The position numbers and the translations under genes were made by a program. Below the pieces are notes generated by a model that saw only the letters and a list, made by a program, of their open reading frames with translations, was not told the origin of the DNA and made no database searches. Below, one piece after another: positions 45,622-55,640 of a DNA stretch of 64,000 nt. The stretch lies in the NCBI GenBank assembly GCA_035647615.1, contig DASRND010000013.1, positions 1 to 64,000 on the forward strand. Direction: 5' to 3'. The DNA is from Bacteroidales bacterium. Lineage in GTDB: Bacteria; Bacteroidota; Bacteroidia; Bacteroidales; 4484-276. Within the stretch, counting starts at the first letter, position 1. Every line of letters starts with the position of its first letter.

Positions 45622-46878
45622 TCAATTATAGTTTAAATCTTCAAAAACATGTTCCATCACCAGCGCCAGGGCGCCCATCACGGCAGCTTTTTCACCCAGC
45701 GTGGAAGTAACCAAACGGGTTGCGTTCTTTATCTGGCCAATGGTGTATTTGTTAAGCGTTTGATGCACCGGGTCGAGCAAAAACTGCTGCGCACGCGACA
45801 TGTGACCTCCCAGGATAATGGTCTCCGGATTGAAAAGATGGATGAGTGTAGAGAGTCCCTTGCCAAGGAAATTACCTATCTGGGCAATAAGGCCGATGGC
45901 TTCCTGATCGCCTTGAAGTGCTGCATCAATAATGGTATTGCAGTCCATATCGAATGTATGCTGGGATAATATGGTAGCTTTTCCGGCAGCCACCGTTGCC
46001 AGAGCCATGCGCGTAAGGGCGTCGCCCGAAGCCACCGTTTCCAGACAGCCATGTTTTCCGCACATGCACAACAGGCCATCTTCCTGAATCTTGATATGCC
46101 CAAATTCCCCGGCAAAGCCGGAATGTCCCTGGTAAAGCCTTCCGTTGAGGATCATGCCCATCCCAATGCCGGAACCAATGTTGATGCACAACACATTCTC
46201 CTGGCCGGCAGCACTCCCAAACACATATTCGCCCAGCGCCATCAGACGGGCATCATTGTCGGTAAATACAGGCTTGCCAAATTTTTCTTCAAATAAAACT
46301 CTCACCGATTTCTCGGAAAAATTAAGATGTGAATAGCTCGAACCCGAGCGGGGATCGTTCAGTCCGGTGATGGCGATGCCAATCCCAAGCACATGATCAA
46401 GCTCAACATTTGCTGTAGCTAAAACCCGCATTACCTCCTGATGAACTTCATCGACGAAAGTCTGCGTATTCTCAAGCTGCCGTTTGAATATTTGAATTTT
46501 ACCAAGCAACTGATTGCTAAGATTAAAAACGCCAATTTCGGTGGAGCTCAGGCTGATGTTGATGCCCACTACGAACCGTGCCGGAGCATTGATACCAAAC
46601 ATCAGCGGACGGCGTCCCCCGATACTTTGGCCGATGCCTTCTTCGCGTACCAGACTTTCTCCGATAAGTTCTTTGAGGAGTTTTTGTATGGATGGCGAGC
46701 TCATGTTGGTGAGTTTACAGATTTCAGGATTCGACAACTTTCCTTTGTTGTAGAGGTGGTACAGAATGCGCTTTTTCTGCAGATAACGCTTTCGTGAGAG
46801 GTTGGTAAAAGTGGCCAGATTCCCGTTTTGCATAAACACCGGGTCGTGGCTTACATGGGTAGAGATAATTTCGTTCAT
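45622..46878 (-). CDS. ROK-family transcriptional regulator
   Basis: A 418-residue NagC/XylR-type repressor. Residues about 25-85 form a winged helix-turn-helix (GKLSNPEICKLTNMSSPSIQKLLKEL); the rest is a ROK sugar-kinase fold. It includes GIGIAITG, FTDNDARLMALGEY, NIGSGIGMGMI and the zinc motif CMCGKHGCLETVASG, with the metal histidine in GEFGHIKI. ROK proteins with both parts act as sugar-responsive repressors, and kinase activity is usually lost. It is the first gene of the GH109/GH2 operon and very likely controls it. A palindrome overlapping its own promoter (46914-46929) is the obvious operator. Confidence 0.88.
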   Translation of the reverse strand: MNEIISTHVSHDPVFMQNGNLATFTNLSRKRYLQKKRILYHLYNKGKLSNPEICKLTNMSSPSIQKLLKELIGESLVREEGIGQSIGGRRPLMFGINAPARFVVGINISLSSTEIGVFNLSNQLLGKIQIFKRQLENTQTFVDEVHQEVMRVLATANVELDHVLGIGIAITGLNDPRSGSSYSHLNFSEKSVRVLFEEKFGKPVFTDNDARLMALGEYVFGSAAGQENVLCINIGSGIGMGMILNGRLYQGHSGFAGEFGHIKIQEDGLLCMCGKHGCLETVASGDALTRMALATVAAGKATILSQHTFDMDCNTIIDAALQGDQEAIGLIAQIGNFLGKGLSTLIHLFNPETIILGGHMSRAQQFLLDPVHQTLNKYTIGQIKNATRLVTSTLGEKAAVMGALALVMEHVFEDLNYN

Positions 46879-46908
46879 TGTCCGTTCTTTTTTTGGAAGC
46901 CGCTAAAT

Positions 46909-46929
46909 TAAAGATAGTTAACGAACTAT
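46909..46929 (-). promoter_or_regulatory. Promoter and palindromic operator of the ROK operon
   Basis: A perfect palindrome ATAGTT-AACG-AACTAT (46914-46929) overlaps, on the minus strand, a -7-like box TATCTTTA (46909-46916), 31-38 nt before the ROK start codon. A repressor bound here would block the polymerase. The remaining gap (46930-47244) shows nothing else. Confidence 0.6.
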
Positions 46930-47244
46930 TTACTAATGTTTCGTGAATTTTTAAAGGTGGAGGTGTAGAAGGTTGTAAATGTGGTGATTATAATATGAAA
47001 AATTTCTGGTCCCATGGTGTAGAAATTACAAATCACTCCATTTTGAACCCATCATTTTGATAATAACATGACCCAACGCAGCGAATTTCAGAAATTAATT
47101 GGGAAACGTCATACACGAATTACAATTTGTCTTGAACGTCAGAAATCTAAGGGAAATCAAATAATACGTTTTCACAAAATCTGCAGACATCTCGCAGATG
47201 CTTGCACAACATCACCTTCTTTTGAAAACCGACTGGAACGACAG

Positions 47245-48132
47245 CTACCTCAACGCTTCGGCGCCACTTACGATCTCCAATATTTCGTTGGTGATGGCTG
47301 CCTGACGGGCTTTGTTGTAGGATAGCCTGAGGCTTTTGATGAGCTCGTCGGCGTTGTCGGTGGCTTTGTGCATGGCAGTCATGCGGGCACCGTGTTCAGA
47401 AGCGGCCGAGTCGAGCAGCGCCTTGTATAATTGTATGGTCAAGGCTTTTGGGATGAGTTGGAGGAGAATTTCTTCCTTGGATGGCTCGAAGAGGTAATAG
47501 ATATTGCTTTTCTCTTTGGCGGAATCCGATATTGATTCCTGCGGCGCTATGGGCAGAAGTTGCTCAATGGTTAGCAACTGGACAGCAGCATTTTTAAACT
47601 GATTGTAAACGATATCGATGCGATCGTACTTTCCATCGGCAAATTCTTTCTGCAGCATTTGAGCCAAAGCTTCCACGTTTTCGAACGACAGATCGTCGAG
47701 CAGTTGATCGTTTCGACGTGCCACATCAATTTTTCTTGATTTGAGAAATTCGAATACTCTTTTGCCAATGGTAAAGATATCTACCTGTCCGGCTTCAAAT
47801 TGTGGTCTGTAATTTTGGAGTAGGTGTTCCATTGCCTCTTTGGCCACGTTAGCATTAAAGGGGCCTGATAGTCCCCGATTGGAGGCAATTGCCACGATTA
47901 ATACTTTTTCGGGTGCCCGCTGCTCCGTGTAAATGCTCCCAATGTTCTCGCCCAGGCTGGCACTGATGTGATCCACAATCTCAGTCAATTTTAAAGCATA
48001 AGGACGCATGTTGTGCAAGGCTCTTTGCGCTTTGCGCAACTTGGCCGCCGATACCATCTTCATGGCGCTGGTAATTTGCTTGGTAGAATTTACCGAATCA
48101 ATGCGTGAACGTACTTCCTTTAAATTGGCCAT
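47245..48132 (-). CDS. atpG: ATP synthase subunit gamma
   Basis: A 295-residue central-stalk subunit of the F1 part that turns inside the alpha/beta ring. The N-terminal helix MANLKEVRSRIDSVNSTKQI TSAMKMVSAAKLRKAQ and the C-terminal helix with ASEHGARMTAMHKATDNADELI are the family signatures; the central GLSGPFNAN fits GGLCG(x)N of other gammas loosely. It is the last gene of the leftward operon, 69 bp after atpA. I see no convincing terminator after it. Confidence 0.95.
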   Translation of the reverse strand: MANLKEVRSRIDSVNSTKQITSAMKMVSAAKLRKAQRALHNMRPYALKLTEIVDHISASLGENIGSIYTEQRAPEKVLIVAIASNRGLSGPFNANVAKEAMEHLLQNYRPQFEAGQVDIFTIGKRVFEFLKSRKIDVARRNDQLLDDLSFENVEALAQMLQKEFADGKYDRIDIVYNQFKNAAVQLLTIEQLLPIAPQESISDSAKEKSNIYYLFEPSKEEILLQLIPKALTIQLYKALLDSAASEHGARMTAMHKATDNADELIKSLRLSYNKARQAAITNEILEIVSGAEALR

Positions 48133-48201
48133 TGTATTATTAAAATATCAAAACTAAAAATGCTGATGCAATAATCATTTACCCGACAACCTTTTTCTTT
48201 G

Positions 48202-49788
48202 TTACTGTTTCGCGTATTTACCAGCAACTTCACGTGCTACTTTTTCGAGTGTCTCGGCATCATCGTCCAGCAGCTTGCCGTCACGCAAATTTTTAAGAAG
48301 ATTACTGTGTTGAACTTCGAGCTGGTGCAGAAATTCTATTTCAAAGTCGCGAATGCTGTTCAATGGCACTCTGCGCAGAAGTCCGCGGACGCCGCAAAAG
48401 ATGATGGCAACCTGTTGCTCTACCGACATAGGAGAATATTGTGGCTGCTTAAGTATCTCCACATTACGGCGACCTTTTTCGAGCACATTCATGGTAGCAG
48501 CATCCAGGTCGGAGCCAAATTTGGCGAAAGCTTCCAGTTCGCGAAACTGTGCCTGGTCAAGCTTTAGCGTGCCTGCTACTTTCTTCATCGATTTGATCTG
48601 GGCATTACCACCCACCCTCGACACCGAGATACCCACATTGATAGCCGGACGGATACCTGCGTTGAACAGGTTCGACTCGAGGAATATTTGTCCGTCGGTA
48701 ATAGAAATAACGTTGGTAGGAATGTAGGCAGAAACGTCGCCGGCCTGTGTTTCGATGATGGGTAAAGCTGTGAGTGAACCACCGCCTTTTACCATGTGCC
48801 GGATGGAATCGGGCAGGTCGTTCATCTGACGAGCTATGTCGTCGTTGTCGATAATTTTGGCAGCGCGTTCGAGCAGGCGAGAGTGCAGATAAAAAACGTC
48901 GCCGGGATAAGCTTCGCGGCCAGGCGGACGGCGCAACAGCAACGACACTTCGCGGTAAGCTACTGCCTGCTTCGACAAGTCGTCGAAAATGACGAGTGCC
49001 GGACGACCGGTGTCGCGGAAAAATTCGCCGATAGCGGCGCCGGCAAAGGGCGCATAAAATTGCATGGCAGCCGGATCGCTGGCGGTGGCTGTAACGATGA
49101 CGGTGTATGGCAGCGCACCTTTGTCTTCGAGTATTTTTACAATGTTGGCCACCGTGGATCCTTTTTGTCCGGAAGCCACATAGATGCAATACACAGGTTC
49201 GCCTTTGTCGAAAAATTCTTTTTGGTTAATGATGGTGTCAATAGCAATGGCTGTTTTCCCCGTCTGGCGGTCGCCGATAATTAGCTCGCGCTGGCCCCGG
49301 CCAATAGGAATCATGGCATCCACAGCTTTAAGTCCTGTCTGCAGCGGCTCGTTTACCGGCTGCCGGTAGATTACTCCCGGTGCTTTGCGCTCCAGGGGCA
49401 GCTCCCACGTCTCGCCTTGTATCTCGCCTTTGCCGTCGATGGGCTGACCCAGCGTGTTGATGACACGCCCCAGCAATCCCATTCCTACATTAATGGACGC
49501 GATACGTCCGGTACGTTTCACTGTGTCGCCCTCTTTCACATCACGCACCTCGCCCAGCAACACAATTCCTACGTTGTCCTGTTCCAGATTGAGAACGATA
49601 CCTTTTAAATTTCCTTTTTCAAATTCTACCAGCTCGCCCGACTCAGCATTGCTCAATCCATACACACGGGCAATGCCGTCGCCTATCGTAAGCACCGAAC
49701 CGGTTTCTTCGAGCTCGCTCTCGGTCTTGAAACCGGCAAGTTCCTGACGTAATATTTCCGATACTTCGGCGGGTCTTATCTGTGACAT
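48202..49788 (-). CDS. atpA: ATP synthase subunit alpha
   Basis: A 528-residue non-catalytic nucleotide-binding subunit of F1. The P-loop is [13 protein letters not shown] near residue 172. Also present are [14 protein letters not shown]-type motifs ([20 protein letters not shown]) and the ATP synthase signature [14 protein letters not shown]. Length and order are standard. It lies between atpH and atpG in the same transcript. The start at 49788 gives [17 protein letters not shown], the normal N-terminus. Confidence 0.96.
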   Translation of the reverse strand: MSQIRPAEVSEILRQELAGFKTESELEETGSVLTIGDGIARVYGLSNAESGELVEFEKGNLKGIVLNLEQDNVGIVLLGEVRDVKEGDTVKRTGRIASINVGMGLLGRVINTLGQPIDGKGEIQGETWELPLERKAPGVIYRQPVNEPLQTGLKAVDAMIPIGRGQRELIIGDRQTGKTAIAIDTIINQKEFFDKGEPVYCIYVASGQKGSTVANIVKILEDKGALPYTVIVTATASDPAAMQFYAPFAGAAIGEFFRDTGRPALVIFDDLSKQAVAYREVSLLLRRPPGREAYPGDVFYLHSRLLERAAKIIDNDDIARQMNDLPDSIRHMVKGGGSLTALPIIETQAGDVSAYIPTNVISITDGQIFLESNLFNAGIRPAINVGISVSRVGGNAQIKSMKKVAGTLKLDQAQFRELEAFAKFGSDLDAATMNVLEKGRRNVEILKQPQYSPMSVEQQVAIIFCGVRGLLRRVPLNSIRDFEIEFLHQLEVQHSNLLKNLRDGKLLDDDAETLEKVAREVAGKYAKQ

Positions 49789-49827
49789 ATCTCGTGTTGT
49801 TGTTAATTCATTTTTTTTAATAAAAAT

Positions 49828-50385
49828 CTAAAATCCTTTGACGTATGGGTTCTCCTCGAATGTCTTATGAAGTCTGTCGAGTTTGCGCCGTATGCTGGCG
49901 TCGTATTTCTTGTTGTCGAAATTGAGCACAAAACCACCGATCACCTCAGGGTCAATGTGCTCGATGAGTTCTATTTTATGATCCAAATCCTTGTGGAGCA
50001 TCTCCAATAGGTTTTTGCGTGTCTCTTCGTCAAGTGGCGCCGAGGTGGTAAGCTTCACGGGGAGGATGCGGTGGTGTTTTTTGTAAATAACAACAAAAGC
50101 ATCTGCGATCTCCTTCAGGAACACCTCACGTTCTTTGCGGGTTATTAGCTGCAGAAAGCGCATGGTAAGCTCGTCGAGATGCCGGCCGAAAACACCATTA
50201 ATAATACGGGTTTTTTTACCATCAGACACAACAGGGCTGCTCAACAACCTGCGGAAATGTGGATTTTCAGCAACCACTTCCTGTATCAGTTTCACATCAT
50301 CATTGATACGCTCCAGCCGGTTCATCTCCAGTGACAGATTGAAAAGTGCCTGCGCATATCGTTTTGAAATGATGGCTAAATCCAT
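49828..50385 (-). CDS. atpH: ATP synthase subunit delta
   Basis: A 185-residue peripheral-stalk subunit that fixes F1 to subunit b. It has the conserved N-terminus ISKRYAQALFNLSLE, a helical N-terminal domain, and the C-terminal signature IDPEVIGGFVLNFDNKKYDASIRRKLDRL. It sits 12 bp after atpF and 39 bp before atpA. The length is typical. Confidence 0.94.
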   Translation of the reverse strand: MDLAIISKRYAQALFNLSLEMNRLERINDDVKLIQEVVAENPHFRRLLSSPVVSDGKKTRIINGVFGRHLDELTMRFLQLITRKEREVFLKEIADAFVVIYKKHHRILPVKLTTSAPLDEETRKNLLEMLHKDLDHKIELIEHIDPEVIGGFVLNFDNKKYDASIRRKLDRLHKTFEENPYVKGF

Positions 50386-50397
50386 GGTTGCAGCGGT

Positions 50398-50892
50398 TTA
50401 GTTAAGGCTTGTTTTACGAATGAGTTCTCCGGCATATTCGTTCTGCTTTTCTTTGTTGTCGAGTTCGCGTTTCAAAACCTTCTCAGCAATCTCTATGGAA
50501 AGCAGGGCAATCTGATTTCTCAAATCCACCATGGCGGCTTTCTTATCGTTTTCGATGGTCTCGCGGGCACTCTCGATGATGCGGTTAGCTTCATCAGTAC
50601 CTTTTTGGCGTGCCTCTTCGATGATTTTTTCTTTTATCACCCTTGCCTGTTGCAGCAAAGCATCCCGCTCTTCTTTGGCTTCGGCCAGCATTTGCTCGTT
50701 GCTAAACTTCATATCCAGCATTTCCTGACGTGCCTTGTCGGCCTGATGCAAAGCATCATCAATAGAGTCTTCTCGTTCTGACAAAGACTTCATGATAGGC
50801 TTCCAGGCAAAGCGTCCCAGGATGTAAAGTAAGACACCAAAAGCCAGCGTCATCCAGAAGATTAGCCCTAATCCGGGGGTAACTAATTCCAT
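50398..50892 (-). CDS. atpF: ATP synthase subunit b
   Basis: A 164-residue peripheral-stalk subunit with one N-terminal membrane helix (about 8-28) and a long charged helix (30-155) that forms the dimeric stalk. ILGRFAWKPIMKSLSERE after the helix is typical of subunit b. It is separated from atpE by 94 bp containing a terminator-like hairpin, so its level may be set below that of the c subunit. Confidence 0.94.
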   Translation of the reverse strand: MELVTPGLGLIFWMTLAFGVLLYILGRFAWKPIMKSLSEREDSIDDALHQADKARQEMLDMKFSNEQMLAEAKEERDALLQQARVIKEKIIEEARQKGTDEANRIIESARETIENDKKAAMVDLRNQIALLSIEIAEKVLKRELDNKEKQNEYAGELIRKTSLN

Positions 50893-50937
50893 AACTTATC
50901 AAGCATTATTTTGATTCGGAATCATAAAATTCATTTA

Positions 50938-50978
50938 ATAAAAATCCTGCCTCCCGGTCATACACCGGGTTGCAGGAT
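50938..50978 (-). terminator. Hairpin with T-run between atpE and atpF
   Basis: ATCCTGC (50944-50950) pairs with GCAGGAT (50972-50978), and inside it CCGGT pairs with ACCGG. On the minus strand the stem is followed by TTTTTATTAAA. It has the look of a partial terminator or an mRNA 3'-end protector just after atpE. Confidence 0.65.
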
Positions 50979-50986
50979 CTGTTTTG

Positions 50987-51247
50987 CTACAGTATCACAA
51001 TGAGCAGGCACACTACACCAGCAAAGAAGGTAACACCTTCGATGAGTGCCGCAGACACAATCATGCTGGAGCGAATGTCGCCGGCAGCTTCCGGTTGACG
51101 GGCAATGGCTTCGACGGCAGCACGGCCTATCCCTCCGATGCCGAAGGCGGCTGCAATTGCTGCTACTCCAGCACCGAAAGCGGCGCCTATTTTTGCGTAA
51201 GGTGCAAAATCAGTTGCTACCTGTAATAAGATGGTTAAAAATTCCAT
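50987..51247 (-). CDS. atpE: ATP synthase subunit c
   Basis: An 86-residue proteolipid of two membrane helices joined by a polar loop IARQPEAAGDIRSS, whose RQP contacts gamma and epsilon. Helix 1 has the glycine motif (GAGVAAIAAAFGIGG). The ion-binding carboxylate is the glutamate in ALIEGVTFFAG. The residues after it (G-V-T) and the absence of a helix-1 glutamine do not match the sodium-binding pattern, so proton coupling is predicted. It lies 79 bp after atpB and is followed by a hairpin that may raise its mRNA level. Confidence 0.96.
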   Translation of the reverse strand: MEFLTILLQVATDFAPYAKIGAAFGAGVAAIAAAFGIGGIGRAAVEAIARQPEAAGDIRSSMIVSAALIEGVTFFAGVVCLLIVIL

Positions 51248-51326
51248 AATGTTTGTAATATTAAAATGTGATTACTTAAAATGCTTTTATTCGATCATTT
51301 ATTAATAAAAAATTGCAATTCAAAAC

Positions 51327-52493
51327 TCAATGTCCGTCGTCGACAGCCATACCAAAATATATTGCCGAGAGGAGCGTGAATACATACGCCTGGATAAAGG
51401 CTACCAACAACTCAAGCATATTCATAAATATTGAGAACATTACCGAAACCACCGAGATACTGTAGCCTGCGGCAGCACCCATCTCACCAAAAATAAATAT
51501 CAGACTGAAAAAGCCCATCACGATGATGTGGCCGGCAGTCATATTGGCAAAAAGTCGCACCATCAGTACCAAAGGCTTGGTGAACACACCGAGAAGTTCC
51601 ACGACGGGCATAAGCGGTATGGGTATCTTGAGCCACCATGGCACGCTGGGCGTGTTAAAAATATGCACCCAATAACTGCGTTCAGCGCCCAAATTAGTGA
51701 CGAAAAAGGTAAATAAAGCAAGCACCCCTGTCACAGCAATATTTCCGGTTACATTGGCGCCACCCGGAAAAATGGGCACCAGACCCAGCAGGTTGTTAAA
51801 AAAAATGAAAAAGAACAAGGTCAGCAAAAACGGCATGAAACGGTCATATTTTTTTTCGCCAATAGATGCTTTCGCGATGTCGTCGCGAACAAAAAGGATG
51901 AGTGGCTCCAGTATCGACTGTATTCCTTTGGGAGCCTTACCGCTTCGACGGCGGTAGGTACGTGCTATCGAAACGAAAAGCCAGGTCAATAATATGCCGC
52001 TGATGAAAATGGCAAGGACATTTTTGGTAATGGAGAAATCAAGTGGCAGCTCCTCGTTTTCAACGGTGGTGATGAGTCCATCGTCCTGATTACGCGAAGT
52101 AATCATCTCTACAATTTTGCCTTTGTTATCCCCTTCCCGGGGAATAGCGAAACCTTTGTATTGCGAATGTCCGTGGTTGAAGCGGCCCGACATAAAAACA
52201 TGCAACGCACCCTTGTGCCACAAAATGATGGGCAATGGCAGGGTAAGATCAAAATTACCCAGAGTCAGGATGTGCCACTCGTGGGCATCGATGATGTGAT
52301 CTATAATAAAATCGCCGGCTTTGAAAGGCTCTTTAGGAGCCGAATCCTGCAGGTTTTTCTGGTGTACATCAACCTGTGGATTCTCTGTTTGTCCGCCCAG
52401 CGACATCACCTGAAAAACTGCAAACAGCAACAAACCGCCAAAGATCAACAGTTTGCGCCGGAAGCCTGATTTTATATGGAAACGTTTATTCAT
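51327..52493 (-). CDS. atpB: ATP synthase subunit a, long Bacteroidota form
   Basis: A proton-channel subunit of 388 residues from the ATG at 52493 (MNKRFHIKSG); an in-frame ATG at 52502 is also possible. It is much longer than the 270 residues usual elsewhere. The extra N-terminus (to about 150) has a signal-like hydrophobic segment and a domain with HIIDAHEWHILTLGNFDLTLPLP, a form common in Bacteroidota. The essential arginine lies in KPLVLMVRLFANMTAGHII. Spacing to atpC is about 10-19 bp, and no atpI/atpZ-like gene lies between them. Confidence 0.93.
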   Translation of the reverse strand: MNKRFHIKSGFRRKLLIFGGLLLFAVFQVMSLGGQTENPQVDVHQKNLQDSAPKEPFKAGDFIIDHIIDAHEWHILTLGNFDLTLPLPIILWHKGALHVFMSGRFNHGHSQYKGFAIPREGDNKGKIVEMITSRNQDDGLITTVENEELPLDFSITKNVLAIFISGILLTWLFVSIARTYRRRSGKAPKGIQSILEPLILFVRDDIAKASIGEKKYDRFMPFLLTLFFFIFFNNLLGLVPIFPGGANVTGNIAVTGVLALFTFFVTNLGAERSYWVHIFNTPSVPWWLKIPIPLMPVVELLGVFTKPLVLMVRLFANMTAGHIIVMGFFSLIFIFGEMGAAAGYSISVVSVMFSIFMNMLELLVAFIQAYVFTLLSAIYFGMAVDDGH

Positions 52494-52512
52494 GCTTTTC
52501 ACAATTCATTTT

Positions 52513-52749
52513 TTACCCTACCAACACCAGCACATTATTATCCATCACTTCCACTACGCCACCGGTAATTTCGTAATAAGAAACAACATCGGAAGCATCT
52601 TTTATTCTAACTTTTCCAGCCTCCAGCATTGCGATGAGTGGAGCGTGGTTGTGCAAAATCGCGAACAAACCACAGACTCCCGGCAACTGCACCAGCTTGC
52701 CTTCTCCGGAGAATATTGTTTTTTCGGGTGTTATGATTTCAATTTTCAT
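52513..52749 (-). CDS. atpC: ATP synthase subunit epsilon, short form
   Basis: A 78-residue epsilon subunit consisting only of the N-terminal beta-sandwich (MKIEIITPEKTIFSGE, LPGVCGLFAILHNHAPLIAML, GGVVEVMDNNVLVLVG). The C-terminal helical hairpin that inhibits ATP hydrolysis in E. coli and Bacillus is missing, so any inhibition must work another way. Short forms are normal in Bacteroidota. It follows atpD by 14 bp. Confidence 0.94.
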   Translation of the reverse strand: MKIEIITPEKTIFSGEGKLVQLPGVCGLFAILHNHAPLIAMLEAGKVRIKDASDVVSYYEITGGVVEVMDNNVLVLVG

Positions 52750-52763
52750 GGTTAAAAAAATGC

Positions 52764-54299
<1,536 letters not shown>

Positions 54300-54313
54300 C
54301 TAAAAATAGAGGG

Positions 54314-54321
54314 CAAAGATA
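54314..54321 (-). promoter_or_regulatory. TATCTTTG -7 box of the ATP synthase operon
   Basis: On the minus strand this reads GGGCTATCTTTGCCC, with the octamer a full TAnnTTTG match, about 38 nt before the atpD start. The remaining gap up to 54762 shows no other clear feature. Confidence 0.65.
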
Positions 54322-54762
54322 GCCCTATCTTTTTTTGAATTGTTGCATGTTAGCAATTATTAAAAAAACCACCAGCGTTTAAAAAGCCAATATGATTGAC
54401 TTGGTAAACTAATAGTTTAAAAGATGACTTGCCCAGCTGACAGCGTTTCTGACGCTATTGGCCTCTTACAAAACTCACGTTGCTCCGGATTTTGCAGAGA
54501 TTTTGAAAACAGAATTCAAGAAATCCATGCTTGGTATTGTAAGCATTGATGCAATTGTTGGGTTGAGGAAGAGGTTGTCGGGTTTTCGGATTGACAAGCC
54601 AATAATTTGAAATTTTACCATCAAATTGAAGGATGAAAAACCTTATTTGAACTTCTATCCTGGTTTTAATTCCATCCTCTCCTAAATCCTATTGTTAGAA
54701 CTGTGTTGTTCATCACCCGTTTATCTTTTTGCGATCTTTGCCAGCAATTAATATCCCGTAAA

Positions 54763-55515
54763 ATGAAAAACGAAAATGAGAAGATCTGGCAAGACACTTT
54801 TTATATCAACTGGCACGAGACTGACTTGAGTGGTGCTGTGTCGCCTGAAACCATTTGTAACTTTTTGGGGGAGTCGGCCGGACGCCATGCCGACGCATTG
54901 GGTTTTGGTTTCGACGATGCGCTGCCCCTCAACCAGCTATGGGTGGTGCTGCGCTGGTATGTGCGTATGATTCGTTATCCGCAATGGAAGCAAACCCTCG
55001 CAGTGCAAACCTGGCCACGGAAGCCCGAACGCTATTATGCTTACCGCGACTACATGCTCAAAAGCACCGAGGGTGAACTTCTGGGATCCGTTACCTCAAC
55101 CTGGATGGTGCTTGATGCAATCACGCGTCGTCCTCAAAGCCTGGAGCTGGTAAAAGAACTGCAAATTCGTGCACTCGACAAGCACGCTCTGGGCGAAAAT
55201 GCCGCCAGGGTGGAGATACCGGAACATTCCAATAAATCAGAAATGCAAAGCGTAAAGTTCAGCGACCTCGACCAAAACGGACACGTTACCAATGCGCGCT
55301 ACATGCAGTGGGCGCTCGACATGTACACCGAAGATTTCCATCGACATCATCTTCTCGAGGCCTGGCAAATTAATTTCCTCTACGAATGTACCTTCGGCGA
55401 TCGCATGCAGATGAGTATTTATAAACCAGAACCCATGCGGCACATCATAGCTGCCATACACCAGGAATCCGGAAAAAATATTTTCGCTGTTGAATTGTTT
55501 TGGAAGAAGAAATAA
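54763..55515 (+). CDS. Acyl-ACP thioesterase
   Basis: A 250-residue double hot-dog enzyme of the FatA/FatB family that releases fatty acids from acyl carrier protein. The N-terminal repeat has WHETDLSGAVSPETICNFLGESA and the second has VKFSDLDQNGHVTNARYMQWALD, which holds the catalytic Asp-Asn-His region (DLDQNGHV). WMVLDAITRRPQ between them is typical. The ATG at 54763 was chosen because the 20 residues before it read as leader. It stands alone on this strand, without other fatty-acid genes. Confidence 0.88.
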   Translation: MKNENEKIWQDTFYINWHETDLSGAVSPETICNFLGESAGRHADALGFGFDDALPLNQLWVVLRWYVRMIRYPQWKQTLAVQTWPRKPERYYAYRDYMLKSTEGELLGSVTSTWMVLDAITRRPQSLELVKELQIRALDKHALGENAARVEIPEHSNKSEMQSVKFSDLDQNGHVTNARYMQWALDMYTEDFHRHHLLEAWQINFLYECTFGDRMQMSIYKPEPMRHIIAAIHQESGKNIFAVELFWKKK

Positions 55516-55544
55516 CACGCAGGGCGCTTGGCGCAAAACAAGGA

Positions 55545-55640
55545 GTTGTTTTTCTGCTACTTTCTATTTACTACCAACTTTTTCTCATCGCTCATCTCTA
55601 CCTACTAATTACTACCTACTTCCTGGTCATCTCTCACTAC
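55545..55640. repeat. Quasi-periodic CTACTAATTACTACC tract
   Basis: The stretch after the thioesterase stop contains imperfect repeats of TACTACCTACTT and CATCGCTCATCTC type. They run into the 3' end of the convergent methyltransferase gene, whose last codons (near 55605-55640) fall inside it. Confidence 0.5.

Noticed and set aside
47068-47325. 85-codon plus-strand ORF upstream of and overlapping atpG's 3' end
   Set aside because: No protein-like pattern or promoter box, and it overlaps a certain gene on the other strand.
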